64,000 nt of DNA from Paractinoplanes pyxinae (GCF_026626335.1 NZ_JAPNTZ010000010.1:186001-250000); one strand, 5' to 3'. Numbered from the stretch's first letter, positions 31,357 to 40,852 are shown. The notes: generated from the letters alone by a model not told the origin. Made by a program: numbers and translations.

Positions 31357-32189
31357 ACGGTGATCACCGGATTGGTCAGGGTGCCCAGCGGGGCCGAGGT
31401 GATCTCCACGGTGTCGCCGGGCTGCAGGGTGAAGCCGGCCGGTGGCACCACGCCGGTGCCGGTCAGCAGCACCGCGCCGGACGGGAAGGTGAGCGCCCGG
31501 AACAGCCAGGAGGCCAGGTCTTCGAAACTCCGCGCCATCGCGGACGTGGACGTCGTACCGGAATAGGCCTCTTGCCCGTCGCGGAGGATCCGGAGGCCGA
31601 CAGGGAACGGAGCCGGATCGACCGCCCAGGCCGGCACGATCGCCGGGCCGAGCGCGCACGAACGGTCGTACATCTTCGCCTGGGGCAGGTAGAGCGGGTT
31701 CTCGCCCTCGATCGAGCGGCTGCTCATGTCGTTGCCCAGCGTGTAGCCGAAGATCTGGCCGGCCGCGTTGAGCACCAGCCCGATCTCGGCCTCGGGCACG
31801 TCCCAGCCGGAGTCGGCGCGGATGCCCACGGCGTCGCCGTCGCCGACCACCCGCCACGGGCTGGACTTGAAGAAGATCTCGGGGCGGGCGCTGTCGTAGA
31901 CGTCGTCGTACAGGGAACCGTGGCCGGACTCTTCCTTGCGGCCGTCGCGGCTGCGCAGGTAGGTGACGCCGGCCGCCCACACCTCCTGCCGGTCGACGGG
32001 CGGAAGGGTCTCGTCGCCCGGCATCTCGCCGGTGGCCCGGGCGGCGGCCTCGACCCGGGCCCGGGCCTCGTCGAGGGGCAGGGCGAGCAGGCCGGCCAGG
32101 TCGCCGTCGAGCTCGCCCCACCCGCCGTCGTGGTGCACGGCCCAGCGCGAGGTGGTGCCGGCACGCAGGTGGTGAAGGGAAATCGGCAT
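31350..32189 (-). CDS. Fumarylacetoacetate-hydrolase family protein
   Basis: A 279-residue protein with the FAH-fold metal motifs: RPEIFFKSSPWRVVG, the Asp/Glu pair VPEAEIGLVLN, FGYTLGNDMSSRSIEGENPL and TGTGVVPPAGFTLQPGDTVE. The N-terminal part with VWAAGVTYLRSRDGRKEESG and YDDVYDSARPE is reminiscent of sugar-acid members such as 2-keto-3-deoxy-arabonate dehydratase. Its stop codon lies inside the last unit of the 46-bp repeat. There is no pathway neighbour to fix the substrate. Confidence 0.88.
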   Translation of the reverse strand: MPISLHHLRAGTTSRWAVHHDGGWGELDGDLAGLLALPLDEARARVEAAARATGEMPGDETLPPVDRQEVWAAGVTYLRSRDGRKEESGHGSLYDDVYDSARPEIFFKSSPWRVVGDGDAVGIRADSGWDVPEAEIGLVLNAAGQIFGYTLGNDMSSRSIEGENPLYLPQAKMYDRSCALGPAIVPAWAVDPAPFPVGLRILRDGQEAYSGTTSTSAMARSFEDLASWLFRALTFPSGAVLLTGTGVVPPAGFTLQPGDTVEITSAPLGTLTNPVITVG

Positions 32190-32227
32190 GATCCCAGTCT
32201 GGACCTCGGGAGTCACCGCCGTACGGG

Positions 32228-33049
32228 CTAAACGACCCCGAAAAGCAGGGCGAGGGTGCCGACGGTGGCCATGAGCAGCGCCGTGCCGGGGTGCATGCCG
32301 ATCGAGATGCGCAGGTCGTGCTTGCGCCAGACCAGCCAGACGGCCGGGAACATGAAGATCACCTTCGACAGGACGGTCCACGGCGCCCAGAAGTGGTAGA
32401 CCGCGAACAGCACGGTGTTGAGGACGGGCGCCGCGAGGCCCAGGTGGGCGATGCGGGGCAGCAGGAAGCCGCGGAAGTACAGCTCCTCGATAAGGGGAAG
32501 GGCGAACCCGGTGACCGGCAGGCTGATCAGCATGGTGGTGACCAGCAGCGAGTGCGGGTAGCCGTCGAGGTACGTGGTGGCGCTGCCGCCCGCGCCTTCG
32601 AAGGGCAGCCAGGTGAAGAACGTGTCGAAGACGACGTTGTCGAGCGGGGTGAGCGCGAGCGACACCACCGTCATCCACACGATGAGGCCCGCGATGAGAG
32701 CGATGATCCTTCCGCGCGGTATCGGCCGATCGCGGTAGGCGACCACCCCGGCCAGCGAGAAGCGACCGTTGCGGACGCGGCCCAGCCACAACAGGCCGGC
32801 CAGGACGGGCACCAGCACCACGGCCAGCGCGACCGCCCAGGCCAGGAAGATCGGGTAGCCGATCGCCTGAACGAGCGGCTCACCGATCAGAAAATAGGCG
32901 GCGACGATGAGCAGGCCCGGCACGAGGTGCAGGGCGATCGTCAACGGCAGGGAATGACGGCCGGCCAGCAGTTTCCCGGCGAGGCCTTCGGTCGGGGCGA
33001 TTTCCGGTACGGCGGTCAGGGTCTGCGTGTTCGTCATGCCGCACAGCAT
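32228..33049 (-). CDS. CPBP-family intramembrane metalloprotease
   Basis: A 273-residue membrane protein with about 7-8 hydrophobic segments. The CPBP motifs are present: FALPLIEELYFRGFLLPR (EExxxR) and VLFAVYHFW (FxxxH). ATG 33049 is chosen because GGGAG lies 5 bases upstream; an ATG at 33037 is an alternative. CPBP proteases process prenylated proteins, bacteriocin-related peptides or regulators. No bacteriocin gene is visible nearby. Confidence 0.88.
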   Translation of the reverse strand: MLCGMTNTQTLTAVPEIAPTEGLAGKLLAGRHSLPLTIALHLVPGLLIVAAYFLIGEPLVQAIGYPIFLAWAVALAVVLVPVLAGLLWLGRVRNGRFSLAGVVAYRDRPIPRGRIIALIAGLIVWMTVVSLALTPLDNVVFDTFFTWLPFEGAGGSATTYLDGYPHSLLVTTMLISLPVTGFALPLIEELYFRGFLLPRIAHLGLAAPVLNTVLFAVYHFWAPWTVLSKVIFMFPAVWLVWRKHDLRISIGMHPGTALLMATVGTLALLFGVV

Positions 33050-33103
33050 CGGAGCTCCCGGAGTCACCGCCCTGTCACGCCTCTGACACGGGCCCTGACA
33101 GGG

Positions 33104-33430
33104 TCAGCGCACGACGAGGCGGAGGTCGGCGGCTGTCACATCGCCTAAGGCGCGGATCGCGGCCACATCGAGTTTGCCGGTGACCTTGACCTCGGCGGTG
33201 CGGCCGAGATCGACGAACGTCATGGGGATGTCGCCGGCGTACTCGATGGCGGAGACGGTCAGGCTCTGGGCGATGGGCCGGTCGGGCTGGGTGGCCGGGC
33301 GCAGGTCGACGGTCTCGCCGAGGCGGACCGTGCCGGCGACGCAGCGCACAGTGCAGGTGAGCGATCCGTGCTGCAGATTGACGATTTCGTACAGCTGCAG
33401 CTGGGGCTCCCCGGACTCCATGATGGTCAT
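33104..33430 (-). CDS. Hypothetical 108-aa beta-barrel-like protein
   Basis: A small soluble protein: QLQLYEIVNLQHGSLTCTVR, AGTVRLGETVDLRPATQP, IEYAGDIPMTFVDLGRTAEV. The arrangement of short beta strands around AGTVRLGE...V resembles domain 2 of translation GTPases, but length and context do not support a GTPase relation by function. It diverges from the GGDEF-EAL gene; the spacer contains the perfect palindrome CGAACGTTCG at 33468-33477. Confidence 0.7.
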   Translation of the reverse strand: MTIMESGEPQLQLYEIVNLQHGSLTCTVRCVAGTVRLGETVDLRPATQPDRPIAQSLTVSAIEYAGDIPMTFVDLGRTAEVKVTGKLDVAAIRALGDVTAADLRLVVR

Positions 33431-33521
33431 TCTCGTCGACGGCGGCCCGACTTACATCGTTGAACGTCGAACGTTCGGAGGAGATCAGTAACACTTCGGG
33501 GCCGTTAGTGTCGTGGCCGTG

Positions 33522-35900
33522 ATGGTGACGGCGGGCCGGAGCGCGGGGTGGGACGCCCGCCGGTATGTGCAGGCCGCCGCCCTCGTCGCCGCGGTCGGGA
33601 CTGTCTGGTGCGTGGCCTACCTGCGGACAGGCGTGACCACCGAGGCGATCGCGTACATTTTCGTGCCGGTCGGGGGTGCGATCGCGACCGCGTCGCTCTA
33701 TCAGCTGACCAGGGGCAACCCGGCCGCCGGGCGGTTCTGGCGGGGAGTGCTGCTCGCCATCGGCTCCATCACCGTGGGGTACGCGTGGCTGGCCGTCGAC
33801 ATGTTCGCCCACCTTGACGAGGTGCGCACCCGGGACATGCCGCTGCCCGCGGCGGCCTGCGCGGCCGCCGGGTTCCTGATCGCCATCTGGTCGCTGGCCC
33901 GGGTGCCGGTGGTCGCGGCGGGCGGGGTCGAGCGGTGGCGCATGGTGCTGGACCGGATGATCACGTTCCTCGGGTGCGCGGCCGTGCTGTGGTATCTGGG
34001 GCTGGCGCCGATGCTCTCGGCCCGGGAACCGTTGAGCCGGCAGGCCACGGTGCTGGTCGGGCTGGGCTTCCTGGTCGCGGTGGGCGCCGCGACGAAGGTC
34101 TCGTACATCGCGGGCGGGCCGGTCGACCGGGTGGCCATCCGCTTCATCGCGGCCGCGGGCGGCGTACCGGCCGCGGTCGTGTCCGTGCTCTCGGTGCAGT
34201 TCGGCCTGGTCGCGAGCGTGCCGGCCCAGGCGATCGTCATGCCGCTGGCCCCGGTGTTCATCACCCTGGGCGTCGCCGCTCAGGTCCGCGCCGATCGCGG
34301 GCTGCGCCTTCCGCCGGCCCGCGTGGGGGCGCTCCTGCCCTACCTGGCCATGCTTCTGGTCGACGTGCCTTTGATAGCCGTTGCCTTCGGCGCCCCGTTG
34401 CGGTGGCCGGCCCGGGTGGTGCTGGTGACCGCGGTCGTGGTGACGGCGCTGGTCATGGTGCGGCAGTATCTGGCGAACCGCGAGAACGCCCGGCTGTTGC
34501 GCAACTCGCGCGTCCAGGAAGAACGTCTGCAGTACGAGGTGAGCCACGACGGGCTGACCGGGCTGGGCAACCGGGCCCTGTTCCGCGAGCGGCTGACCAC
34601 CGTGCTGGCCACCGGCCGTCCGGTGTCGGTGCTGCTCATCGACCTGGACGACTTCAAGGCGGTCAACGACCTGCTGGGGCACGGCGTCGGCGACCGGCTG
34701 CTGGTGTCGGCGGCGCAGCTGCTGGAGGCCGAGGCGGGGAACTGGGGCCTGCCGGTGCGGGTCGGCGGCGACGAGTTCGCGGTGATGCTGACCGGGGCCG
34801 GCGTCGACGCCGAGGCCGTGGCCGAGCGGCTGCTGACCGCGCTGTCGCAACCGATCAGCGAGCACCGCCTGCTGGTGCAGGCGAGCATCGGCATCGCCAC
34901 CGCCGGGCCCGGCTCCACCGTCGACTCGATCCTGCGGAACGCCGACCTGGCGATGTACGCGGCCAAGCAGCGCGGCAAGGCGGGCTTCGTGCGCTACGTG
35001 GACGGGATGGGCGAGCCGGTACTGGCCCACATGCAGGTGGGCGGCGAGCTGCGCCGGGCCCTCGACAACGACGAGTTCCGGGTCGTCTACCAGCCGATCG
35101 TGCGGCTCGACGACAACCGCCTGGCCGGGGTCGAAGCCCTCGTCCGCTGGCACCACCCGGCCCGCGGCGTGGTCGGCCCGGGCGAGTTCATCCCGGCCGC
35201 CGAACGCACCGGCCTGATCGTGCCGCTGGGCCGGTTCGTGCTGCGCGAGACCTGCCGCCAGGCCGCCGCCTGGCTGGCCGAGTTCGGGCCGGACGCGTTG
35301 AAAGAGACCGCGCTCAACGTCTCGGCGCGCCAGCTGCACGACCCCGACTTCGTGGCCGACGTGGCGGCCGCGCTGGCCGACAGCGGGCTGCCCTGCGAGC
35401 GGCTGGTGCTCGAGGTGACCGAGTCGGCGGTCCTGCGCGGTCAGCAGGTCTCGCGGACGTTGTACGAGCTCGACCGGATGGGGGTCCGGCTGGCCCTGGA
35501 CGACTTCGGCACCGGCGAGTCGTCGCTCAGCCTGCTGCGCGCCTTCCCGGCCGCGATCGTCAAGCTGGACAAGTCCTTCGTGGACGGCATCGAGATCGAC
35601 GACGGCCAGCCCGCCGCCGCCGACGCCCGGCAGGCGGTGGCCCGGGCGGTGCTGCAGCTCGCGCACGCGCTCGGCCTGGACACGGTGGCCGAGGGGATCG
35701 AGAGCGCCGAACAGGTGGCCGCGCTCCGCGAGCTCGGCTACACGCTGGGCCAGGGCTTCCACCTGGCCGAGCCGATGACCGCGGACGGCGTCTCCCGCCG
35801 GCTGGCGTCAGAACGCGAAGGTGCCGCGGCGCCAGTGCCAGTGGCGGCCGGCCTGCAGGTGGTCGATGATCGCGCGCTGAAGGACGGTGCGGCGGGGTAG
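33522..35900 (+). CDS. Membrane GGDEF-EAL cyclic-di-GMP protein
   Basis: A 792-residue protein. Residues 1-320 form about eight transmembrane helices. A GGDEF domain follows (LTGLGNRALFRERL, VLLIDLDDFKAVND, VGGDEFAVML at ~414), then an EAL domain (VYQPIVRLDDN, GVEALVRWHHPA at ~536, LNVSARQL, LALDDFGTGESSLSLLRAFP, DTVAEGIES). Both signature motifs are intact, so both synthesis and hydrolysis of c-di-GMP are possible. Start is ATG 33522 or GTG 33513. The last 93 bases overlap the convergent gene ending at 35808. Confidence 0.95.
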   Translation: MVTAGRSAGWDARRYVQAAALVAAVGTVWCVAYLRTGVTTEAIAYIFVPVGGAIATASLYQLTRGNPAAGRFWRGVLLAIGSITVGYAWLAVDMFAHLDEVRTRDMPLPAAACAAAGFLIAIWSLARVPVVAAGGVERWRMVLDRMITFLGCAAVLWYLGLAPMLSAREPLSRQATVLVGLGFLVAVGAATKVSYIAGGPVDRVAIRFIAAAGGVPAAVVSVLSVQFGLVASVPAQAIVMPLAPVFITLGVAAQVRADRGLRLPPARVGALLPYLAMLLVDVPLIAVAFGAPLRWPARVVLVTAVVVTALVMVRQYLANRENARLLRNSRVQEERLQYEVSHDGLTGLGNRALFRERLTTVLATGRPVSVLLIDLDDFKAVNDLLGHGVGDRLLVSAAQLLEAEAGNWGLPVRVGGDEFAVMLTGAGVDAEAVAERLLTALSQPISEHRLLVQASIGIATAGPGSTVDSILRNADLAMYAAKQRGKAGFVRYVDGMGEPVLAHMQVGGELRRALDNDEFRVVYQPIVRLDDNRLAGVEALVRWHHPARGVVGPGEFIPAAERTGLIVPLGRFVLRETCRQAAAWLAEFGPDALKETALNVSARQLHDPDFVADVAAALADSGLPCERLVLEVTESAVLRGQQVSRTLYELDRMGVRLALDDFGTGESSLSLLRAFPAAIVKLDKSFVDGIEIDDGQPAAADARQAVARAVLQLAHALGLDTVAEGIESAEQVAALRELGYTLGQGFHLAEPMTADGVSRRLASEREGAAAPVPVAAGLQVVDDRALKDGAAG

Positions 35901-36776
35901 CCGGTCGAGCGGCGTGGTCAGGCTGCGGAAGCCGAACCGCAGCACCTCGACGTCCGGGTCGACCCCGTCCGGCTGCTCGTAGGGGTCCAGCTCGAACCTC
36001 TGCTGGAAGCGGGCGATGTTCGAGTCCGCGGGCAGGTATTCGAGCAGCTGCGGGTCGAGCAGCCACGAGCCGCACGAGAAAGCCGTGTAGTGCTCGTCGG
36101 GGAAGTGCCGCGGGAAGAACGCGCGCGCCTCGTCGAGCGACGCGTCGATCGCCTCGGCCGTCAGCGGTCCCGCTTCGGGAACGTGCAGCCCGATGGCGCC
36201 GGCACCCCGCTGGTGTTGCAGCCGGCCCAGTTCGTAGAGGCCACCGCGTACGTGCAAGGTCAGCCAGCTCTGCATGACCGGCCAGCCCTCGCCGCGCATC
36301 CGCCGGTCGACGGCCAGGTTGCGCCCCAGATCGGCCAGCGTCGCCCGCGTCACCTGGCAGCCGATCCCGTGCTCGCGGTGATAGCCGCTGACAACCCCGA
36401 CCAAAGCCAATTGCGCGTACGCATAAAGGTGCCGCCAGCCGAGCCCGCGCTCACGGTCCAGGACCGGCCCGGGCGCCAGCCACTCGTACCCACCGAGGTC
36501 GGCCCGCACCAGCGCGATCGACCGATCCAGCAGCCATCGCAATTCGTCCGTCCACAACGGAGAGCCATCGTCCGGCCAGCCCGCCATGATCTCGGCCGCG
36601 TCCTCGGCCCGGACCCCGAGCCACTCGAGCAACGCGGGCGCCTCCGCCTTGTCCGGCAACGGCGCCGACGGCCCGTCCCCGGCCAGCCGATGCACGCGCT
36701 CGACCTCGTCCACCGCCACACCGAGCCGATCGGCCACCACATCCAGATCCACGCCGAGGACCCTAGTGCTTAGCAT
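35808..36776 (-). CDS. GNAT-like acyltransferase-domain protein
   Basis: A 322-residue soluble protein rich in Trp and Leu: LLEWLGVRAEDAAEIMAGWP, YEWLAPGPVLDRERGLGWRH, FFPRHFPDEHYTAFSCGSWL, LLDPQLLEYLPADSNIARFQ. I recall a conserved actinobacterial family annotated as acyltransferase-domain or GNAT-like C-terminal-domain proteins with the same FPxHFP...F.C.SWLLDP motif. No classical GNAT acetyl-CoA motif is obvious. The start at 36776 lies against that of the divergent AraC-type gene; a GTG at 36752 is possible. Its 3' end overlaps the GGDEF-EAL gene. Confidence 0.65.
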   Translation of the reverse strand: MLSTRVLGVDLDVVADRLGVAVDEVERVHRLAGDGPSAPLPDKAEAPALLEWLGVRAEDAAEIMAGWPDDGSPLWTDELRWLLDRSIALVRADLGGYEWLAPGPVLDRERGLGWRHLYAYAQLALVGVVSGYHREHGIGCQVTRATLADLGRNLAVDRRMRGEGWPVMQSWLTLHVRGGLYELGRLQHQRGAGAIGLHVPEAGPLTAEAIDASLDEARAFFPRHFPDEHYTAFSCGSWLLDPQLLEYLPADSNIARFQQRFELDPYEQPDGVDPDVEVLRFGFRSLTTPLDRLPRRTVLQRAIIDHLQAGRHWHWRRGTFAF

Positions 36777-37188
36777 GGCCGGTGTGGGGCGGGAGGTTGA
36801 GGAGCTGCATCGGCGGCTGCTGCGGGCTCGGGACGCCATCGACCGGGGCTATGCGGGAGCGCTGGACGTGCCGGCGGTCGCGGCGGTGGCGCACATGTCG
36901 GCGGCGCATTTCAGCCGGTGTTTCCGGGACGTGTTCGGGGAGACGCCGCACCGGTATCTGCAGCGGCGGCGGATCGAGCGGTCCATGTTCCTGCTGCGCG
37001 AGACCGGGCGCAGCGTCACCGAGATCTGCGCCGAGGTCGGCTTCGGCAGCCTCGGAACCTTCAGCCGCACGTTCCGGGCGGTCGTGGGGGAGTCGCCGTC
37101 GGCCTACCGTCGCGGGCACGGGCCGGTGGTCGTGCCGCAGTGCGTGCAGATGGCCAACACCCGGCCGCGATCGAGCAGTTTCGGATAA
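36775..37188 (+). CDS. AraC-family regulator (DNA-binding domain only)
   Basis: A 137-residue protein with the double HTH of AraC: VAAVAHMSAAHFSRCFRDVF, GETPHRYLQRRRIERS, then VTEICAEVGFGSLGTFSRTF. There is no separate sensory domain. The next gene, 34 bases downstream on the same strand, is a VOC protein; small AraC plus VOC pairs are common. The start codon is almost shared with the divergent gene, implying nearly leaderless transcripts or a later start. Confidence 0.88.
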   Translation: MAGVGREVEELHRRLLRARDAIDRGYAGALDVPAVAAVAHMSAAHFSRCFRDVFGETPHRYLQRRRIERSMFLLRETGRSVTEICAEVGFGSLGTFSRTFRAVVGESPSAYRRGHGPVVVPQCVQMANTRPRSSSFG

Positions 37189-37222
37189 GCGTCCGGCGGC
37201 CGCGGGTGCCTAGTCTGACGAC

Positions 37223-37627
37223 GTGATCACCAAATTGAACGTCACGTCCATCTTCGTCCTCGACAAGGACGAGGCACTCGACTTCTATGTGGGCAAGCTC
37301 GGGCTCGAGAAGGGCAACGACGTCCAGCAGGGCGCCTACCGCTGGCTGACCGTGCGCGTGCCCGGCGGCGGCACCGAGATCCAGCTGGAGGAGCCGGGCC
37401 CGCCGCTGCACGACGACGCCACGGCCGAGCAGCTGCGCGCCCTGATCGCCAAGGGTGCGATGACCGGGCTCGTTCTGAACACGGACGACGTACGGGCGTT
37501 GTTCGAGACCTTGAAGGCGCGCGGCTTCACCGACTTCACCCAGGAGCCGACCGACCATTTCTACGGTACGGACATGGGCCTGCGGGATCCGTCGGGCAAC
37601 GCGATCCGCATCCTTCAGCAGGGCTGA
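37223..37627 (+). CDS. VOC (glyoxalase-like) protein
   Basis: A 134-residue VOC protein from a GTG: LNVTSIFVLDKDEALDFYVG, WLTVRVPGGGTEIQLEEPGP, and the second module FYGTDMGLRDPSGNAIRILQ. The RDPSGN segment is the classic end of the glyoxalase/bleomycin-resistance fold. It is the likely partner of the AraC-type gene upstream. Its stop overlaps the convergent P450 gene by 13 bases. Confidence 0.88.
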   Translation: MITKLNVTSIFVLDKDEALDFYVGKLGLEKGNDVQQGAYRWLTVRVPGGGTEIQLEEPGPPLHDDATAEQLRALIAKGAMTGLVLNTDDVRALFETLKARGFTDFTQEPTDHFYGTDMGLRDPSGNAIRILQQG

Positions 37628-38799
37628 AAACGCAGCGGCAACGCGTCGGGGCCGTGGGTGCCGATGGCCGGGCGCCAGCTCAGGTCGCCCGCGATGACGG
37701 GCGCGCCCAGGCGGCGGGTGAGGACCGGAAGCGCCTCGCTCAGCTGGGCGTGGGCCAGCGCGGAACCGAGGCAGTAGTGCGGGCCGGCGCCGAACTGCAG
37801 CAATGGCGCCTCGCGAACGGCGGTGATGTCGAAGGCGCGCCCGCCCGGGTAGGCGCGGGGGTCGCGCTGGGCGGTCTGCACGGCCATGGTCACAAAGGTG
37901 CCGGCGGCGATCGGCAGGCCGCCGTACTCGAAGTCCTCGGCCGCACGGCGGAACAGGCTGGCCGCCGACGGACGCCAGCGCATCGTCTCGGTGACCGCGC
38001 GGTCGGTCAGCTCGGGGTGGTCCCGCAGCAGTGTCCACTGCGCCGGGTGCTCGGCGAAGCCGACCATCATGTTCGACAGCTGGTGGCGGGTGTTGTCGTG
38101 CGCGCCGAAGACCAGCGTGACCAGCAGGTTGCGCAGCTCCTCGCGGGTGACCGCGCCGTCGTCGCGCCAGGCGTCGACCATCCGCGAGATGAGGTCGTCG
38201 CCCGGGTGGGACGTCTTCGCGTCGATCAGGGAGTCGACGTAGCCGTCGAGGCCGGTGACCGCCCGCTCCACGCGGGCCGCCGTGTCGCCGCCGGTGGCCA
38301 GGGCGAAGATCAGGCCGATGTCGCTCGACCAGACGCTGAAGATGTCGTGATCCTCGGGCGGGACGCCCAGCAGTTCGCCCATGACGGCCAGCGGGAGCCG
38401 GGTGGCGAACGCGTCGACGAACTCGGTCTCGCCGGTGCGGGCGATCTCGTCGGTCAACGCCTCGGCCGTGGCCCGGATGAACGGCCGCATCCCGTCGACG
38501 GTTCGCGGTGTGAAGGCGCGGCTCACCAGGCCCCGAAGCCGCCGGTGGTCGGCGCCGTCGTGGTTGACGATCATCGGCGCCCACCAGTCGTGGATGGGGC
38601 CGCCGGTGATGCCGTTCTGCCGCAGGTAGCCGTCGCCGCCGTGGTCGAGGCGGCGGTCGCGCAGCAGCTCTTGCGTCTCGGCGTGGCGCAGCACGAGCGG
38701 GCCGAGCGGGCTGTCGGCGTACCAGCCCGCGTCCTGGGCGGCGAACACCTCCGGCGCGGTGAAGCTGAAGGCCGGGTCGACGACGTTGAGGAACGGCAT
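37615..38799 (-). CDS. Cytochrome P450
   Basis: A 394-residue bacterial P450. The I-helix reads LVTLVFGAHDNTRHQLSNMM, the K-helix ExxR is ETMRW, and the haem signature FGAGPHYCLGSALAHAQL places the ligand Cys near residue 342. Length and motif set are those of class I actinomycete P450s, which need a ferredoxin and reductase; neither gene is adjacent. In the I-helix the usual acid-alcohol pair is D-N-T rather than D/E-T. It stands alone between a VOC gene and the potassium system, so no biosynthetic cluster is evident. Confidence 0.93.
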   Translation of the reverse strand: MPFLNVVDPAFSFTAPEVFAAQDAGWYADSPLGPLVLRHAETQELLRDRRLDHGGDGYLRQNGITGGPIHDWWAPMIVNHDGADHRRLRGLVSRAFTPRTVDGMRPFIRATAEALTDEIARTGETEFVDAFATRLPLAVMGELLGVPPEDHDIFSVWSSDIGLIFALATGGDTAARVERAVTGLDGYVDSLIDAKTSHPGDDLISRMVDAWRDDGAVTREELRNLLVTLVFGAHDNTRHQLSNMMVGFAEHPAQWTLLRDHPELTDRAVTETMRWRPSAASLFRRAAEDFEYGGLPIAAGTFVTMAVQTAQRDPRAYPGGRAFDITAVREAPLLQFGAGPHYCLGSALAHAQLSEALPVLTRRLGAPVIAGDLSWRPAIGTHGPDALPLRFQPC

Positions 38800-38843
38800 G
38801 GGCCGAGTGTGCGGCGGCGGTCGCCAAGACCGGAACGCAAGTG

Positions 38844-39515
38844 TCAGGTAGTGGCGGCGAAGCGCTGGACCCGCTCGGTGCTGCCGGCGACCACCAGTTC
38901 GGCGCCCTCGGGAACGACGGTTTCGGGGGCGGCGTACTGGAAATCGGCCCCATAGGTCTTGATGCCGACGACCGTGACGCCGTGTTTGGTGCGCAGGGCC
39001 AGCTCGGCCAGGGTGCGGCCGGCGGCGTGGCGCGGGGCTCGGGTCTTGGCGATGGCGAAGCCGTCGTCGAACTCGATGAAGTCGAGCATGCGGCTGGCGA
39101 TCAGGTGGGCCACCCGCTCGCCCATCGTGGCCTCGGGATAGATGACGTGGTGGGCCCCCACCGACCGGAGAATCCGTCCGTGTTTCGCCGACACCGCCTT
39201 GGCCCAGATATCCCGTACGCCCAATTCGCTCAAGGTCAGCACGGTGAGCACGCTCGCTTCGATGTCGCTGCCGATGCCCACCACCGCCCGGGCGAACTCT
39301 TTGATCCCGACCTGCAGCAGCGCTTCCTCGTCGGAGCCGTCGGCCTGCACCACGTGGGTCAGCTTGTCCGACCACTGCTGCACCAGGTGCTCGTTCTCGT
39401 CGATGCCCAGCACTTCGTGGCCGAGTTGCAGCAGCGAGTCGGCCACCTGCCCGCCGAACCGGCCCAGCCCGATGACGGCCACGTTCTCGTCGCGCGCGAT
39501 CTCTTTCTCAGCCAA
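38844..39515 (-). CDS. trkA: TrkA/KtrA-family potassium-channel regulatory subunit
   Basis: A 223-residue protein with an RCK N-domain (VAVIGLGRFGGQVADSLLQL, EVLGIDENEHLVQQW, THVVQADGSDEEAL) and an RCK C-domain (AGRTLAELALRTKHGVTVVG, PEGAELVVAGSTERV). It forms the cytosolic gating ring that binds nucleotides and controls the Trk/Ktr pore. Its start overlaps the stop of the pore gene by 8 bases, so the two are translated together. Confidence 0.92.
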   Translation of the reverse strand: MAEKEIARDENVAVIGLGRFGGQVADSLLQLGHEVLGIDENEHLVQQWSDKLTHVVQADGSDEEALLQVGIKEFARAVVGIGSDIEASVLTVLTLSELGVRDIWAKAVSAKHGRILRSVGAHHVIYPEATMGERVAHLIASRMLDFIEFDDGFAIAKTRAPRHAAGRTLAELALRTKHGVTVVGIKTYGADFQYAAPETVVPEGAELVVAGSTERVQRFAATT

Positions 39516-40845
39516 CGATGGGTCGCTCCTCCGGGTACCGGTACTGCCGGTGGCGGGTGTTGAGGGCCAGGGCGGACGCGACGGCGACCGTCCCGACGCG
39601 GCCGATGAACATCATCGCACTGAGGATCAGCTGGCCGGGCGTGGACAGTTCGGCGGTGAGCCCGGTCGTGAGCCCGGACGTGCTGAAGGCCGACATCACC
39701 TCGAACAGCGCCCGGTCGAACGACACGTCGGCGGTGATGGCCAGCAGCACCAGCGTGCCGGTGGCGACCGTGGCCACGCCGAGCAGCGCGACCGTCGTGG
39801 CCTGGCGCTGGGTCGATTCGGCGATGCGGCGGCGCCCCACCACGACGTCGCGCTCGCCCCGCACCTCGGTCCAGATGACGTATGCGAGCAGGAAGAACGT
39901 GGTCACCTTGATGCCGCCGGCCGTGCTCGCGCTGCCTCCGCCGATGAACATCAGGCCGATCATGATGGCCGACGTGTCCTCGTTCATCGCGCCGTAGTCG
40001 ACCGTGTTGAAGCCGCCCGACCGTGGGATGGTGCCCTGCACAAAAGCAGCCAAGATCTTTCCCGGTACGCCGAGCGGCCCCAGCGTGCCGTCGTTGCCCC
40101 ACTCGAGCCCGAGCACGGCGACGAATCCCACCACCAGCAGTACGGCCGTGCCGCCCACGGTGAGCCAGGTGTGCGTCGACCAGGCGGCCGGGCGCCGGCT
40201 CAGCCGGCCGATCTCGTACAGCACGGGCACGCCGATGCCGCCGACGATCACGCCGAGGGTGAGCGGCACGCAGACCCACCAGTCGCCTGCGAAGCTGGTC
40301 AGGCCGTCGCTGCGCAGCGAGAAGCCGCAGTTGTTGAACGCCTGGACGGCGTTGAACACCCCTTCCCAGGCGGCCTGGCCCAGCGGCACGTCGTACGCCT
40401 GCCACAGCCGGACGGTGAAGATCGTCGCGATCACCGTCTCGCTGGCGAACATGACCGCGGCCGCGAGCACCAGCACCTGCCGGACGTCGCCGTGGGCCAG
40501 CCCGGTGTTGGTCTCGACCCCGGTCATCATCCGGCCCCGCAGCCCCAGCCGCTGCGACACCAGCAGGCCGGCCAGCGTGGCGATGGTGGTGATGCCGAAG
40601 CCGCCGGCCTGGGTCAGCACGGCCAGCAGCACGTGCCCGAAGCCCGACCAGTAGGTGGCGGTGTCGACCGTCGTCATGCCCGAGGTGGTGACGGCCGAGG
40701 TGGCCGTGAAGAAGGCGGTCAGCAGGGAGGGCGACTCCGGCCCGGCGCGCGACACGGGCAGCAGCAGCACCGCGGTGCCGGCCGCGATCGCGCCCAGGAA
40801 GGCCAGGGTCACGGTCCGCGCCGGGTGCGGACGAGCCTGGCGCAT
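39508..40845 (-). CDS. trkH: TrkH/KtrB-family potassium uptake protein
   Basis: A 445-residue membrane protein with the four pore loops of the SKT superfamily: FFTATSAVTTSGMTTVD, QAFNNCGFSLRSDG, GTIPRSGGFNTVDYGAMNED and FEVMSAFSTSGLTTGLTA, plus the MFIGGGSASTAGGIKVTTFF segment of the KtrB type. ATG 40845 is preceded 6 bases upstream by TATAAC, a near-consensus -10, so the transcript is probably leaderless. The TATAAC includes the stop codon of the CDF gene upstream. Confidence 0.93.
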   Translation of the reverse strand: MRQARPHPARTVTLAFLGAIAAGTAVLLLPVSRAGPESPSLLTAFFTATSAVTTSGMTTVDTATYWSGFGHVLLAVLTQAGGFGITTIATLAGLLVSQRLGLRGRMMTGVETNTGLAHGDVRQVLVLAAAVMFASETVIATIFTVRLWQAYDVPLGQAAWEGVFNAVQAFNNCGFSLRSDGLTSFAGDWWVCVPLTLGVIVGGIGVPVLYEIGRLSRRPAAWSTHTWLTVGGTAVLLVVGFVAVLGLEWGNDGTLGPLGVPGKILAAFVQGTIPRSGGFNTVDYGAMNEDTSAIMIGLMFIGGGSASTAGGIKVTTFFLLAYVIWTEVRGERDVVVGRRRIAESTQRQATTVALLGVATVATGTLVLLAITADVSFDRALFEVMSAFSTSGLTTGLTAELSTPGQLILSAMMFIGRVGTVAVASALALNTRHRQYRYPEERPIVG

Positions 40846-40852
40846 CAGGCAG

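Noticed and set aside
33075..35762. Very long open frame (895 codons) antisense to the GGDEF-EAL gene
   Set aside because: It is a GC-skew shadow: the product is Arg/His/Gly-rich with no domain, while the sense frame codes a full c-di-GMP protein.
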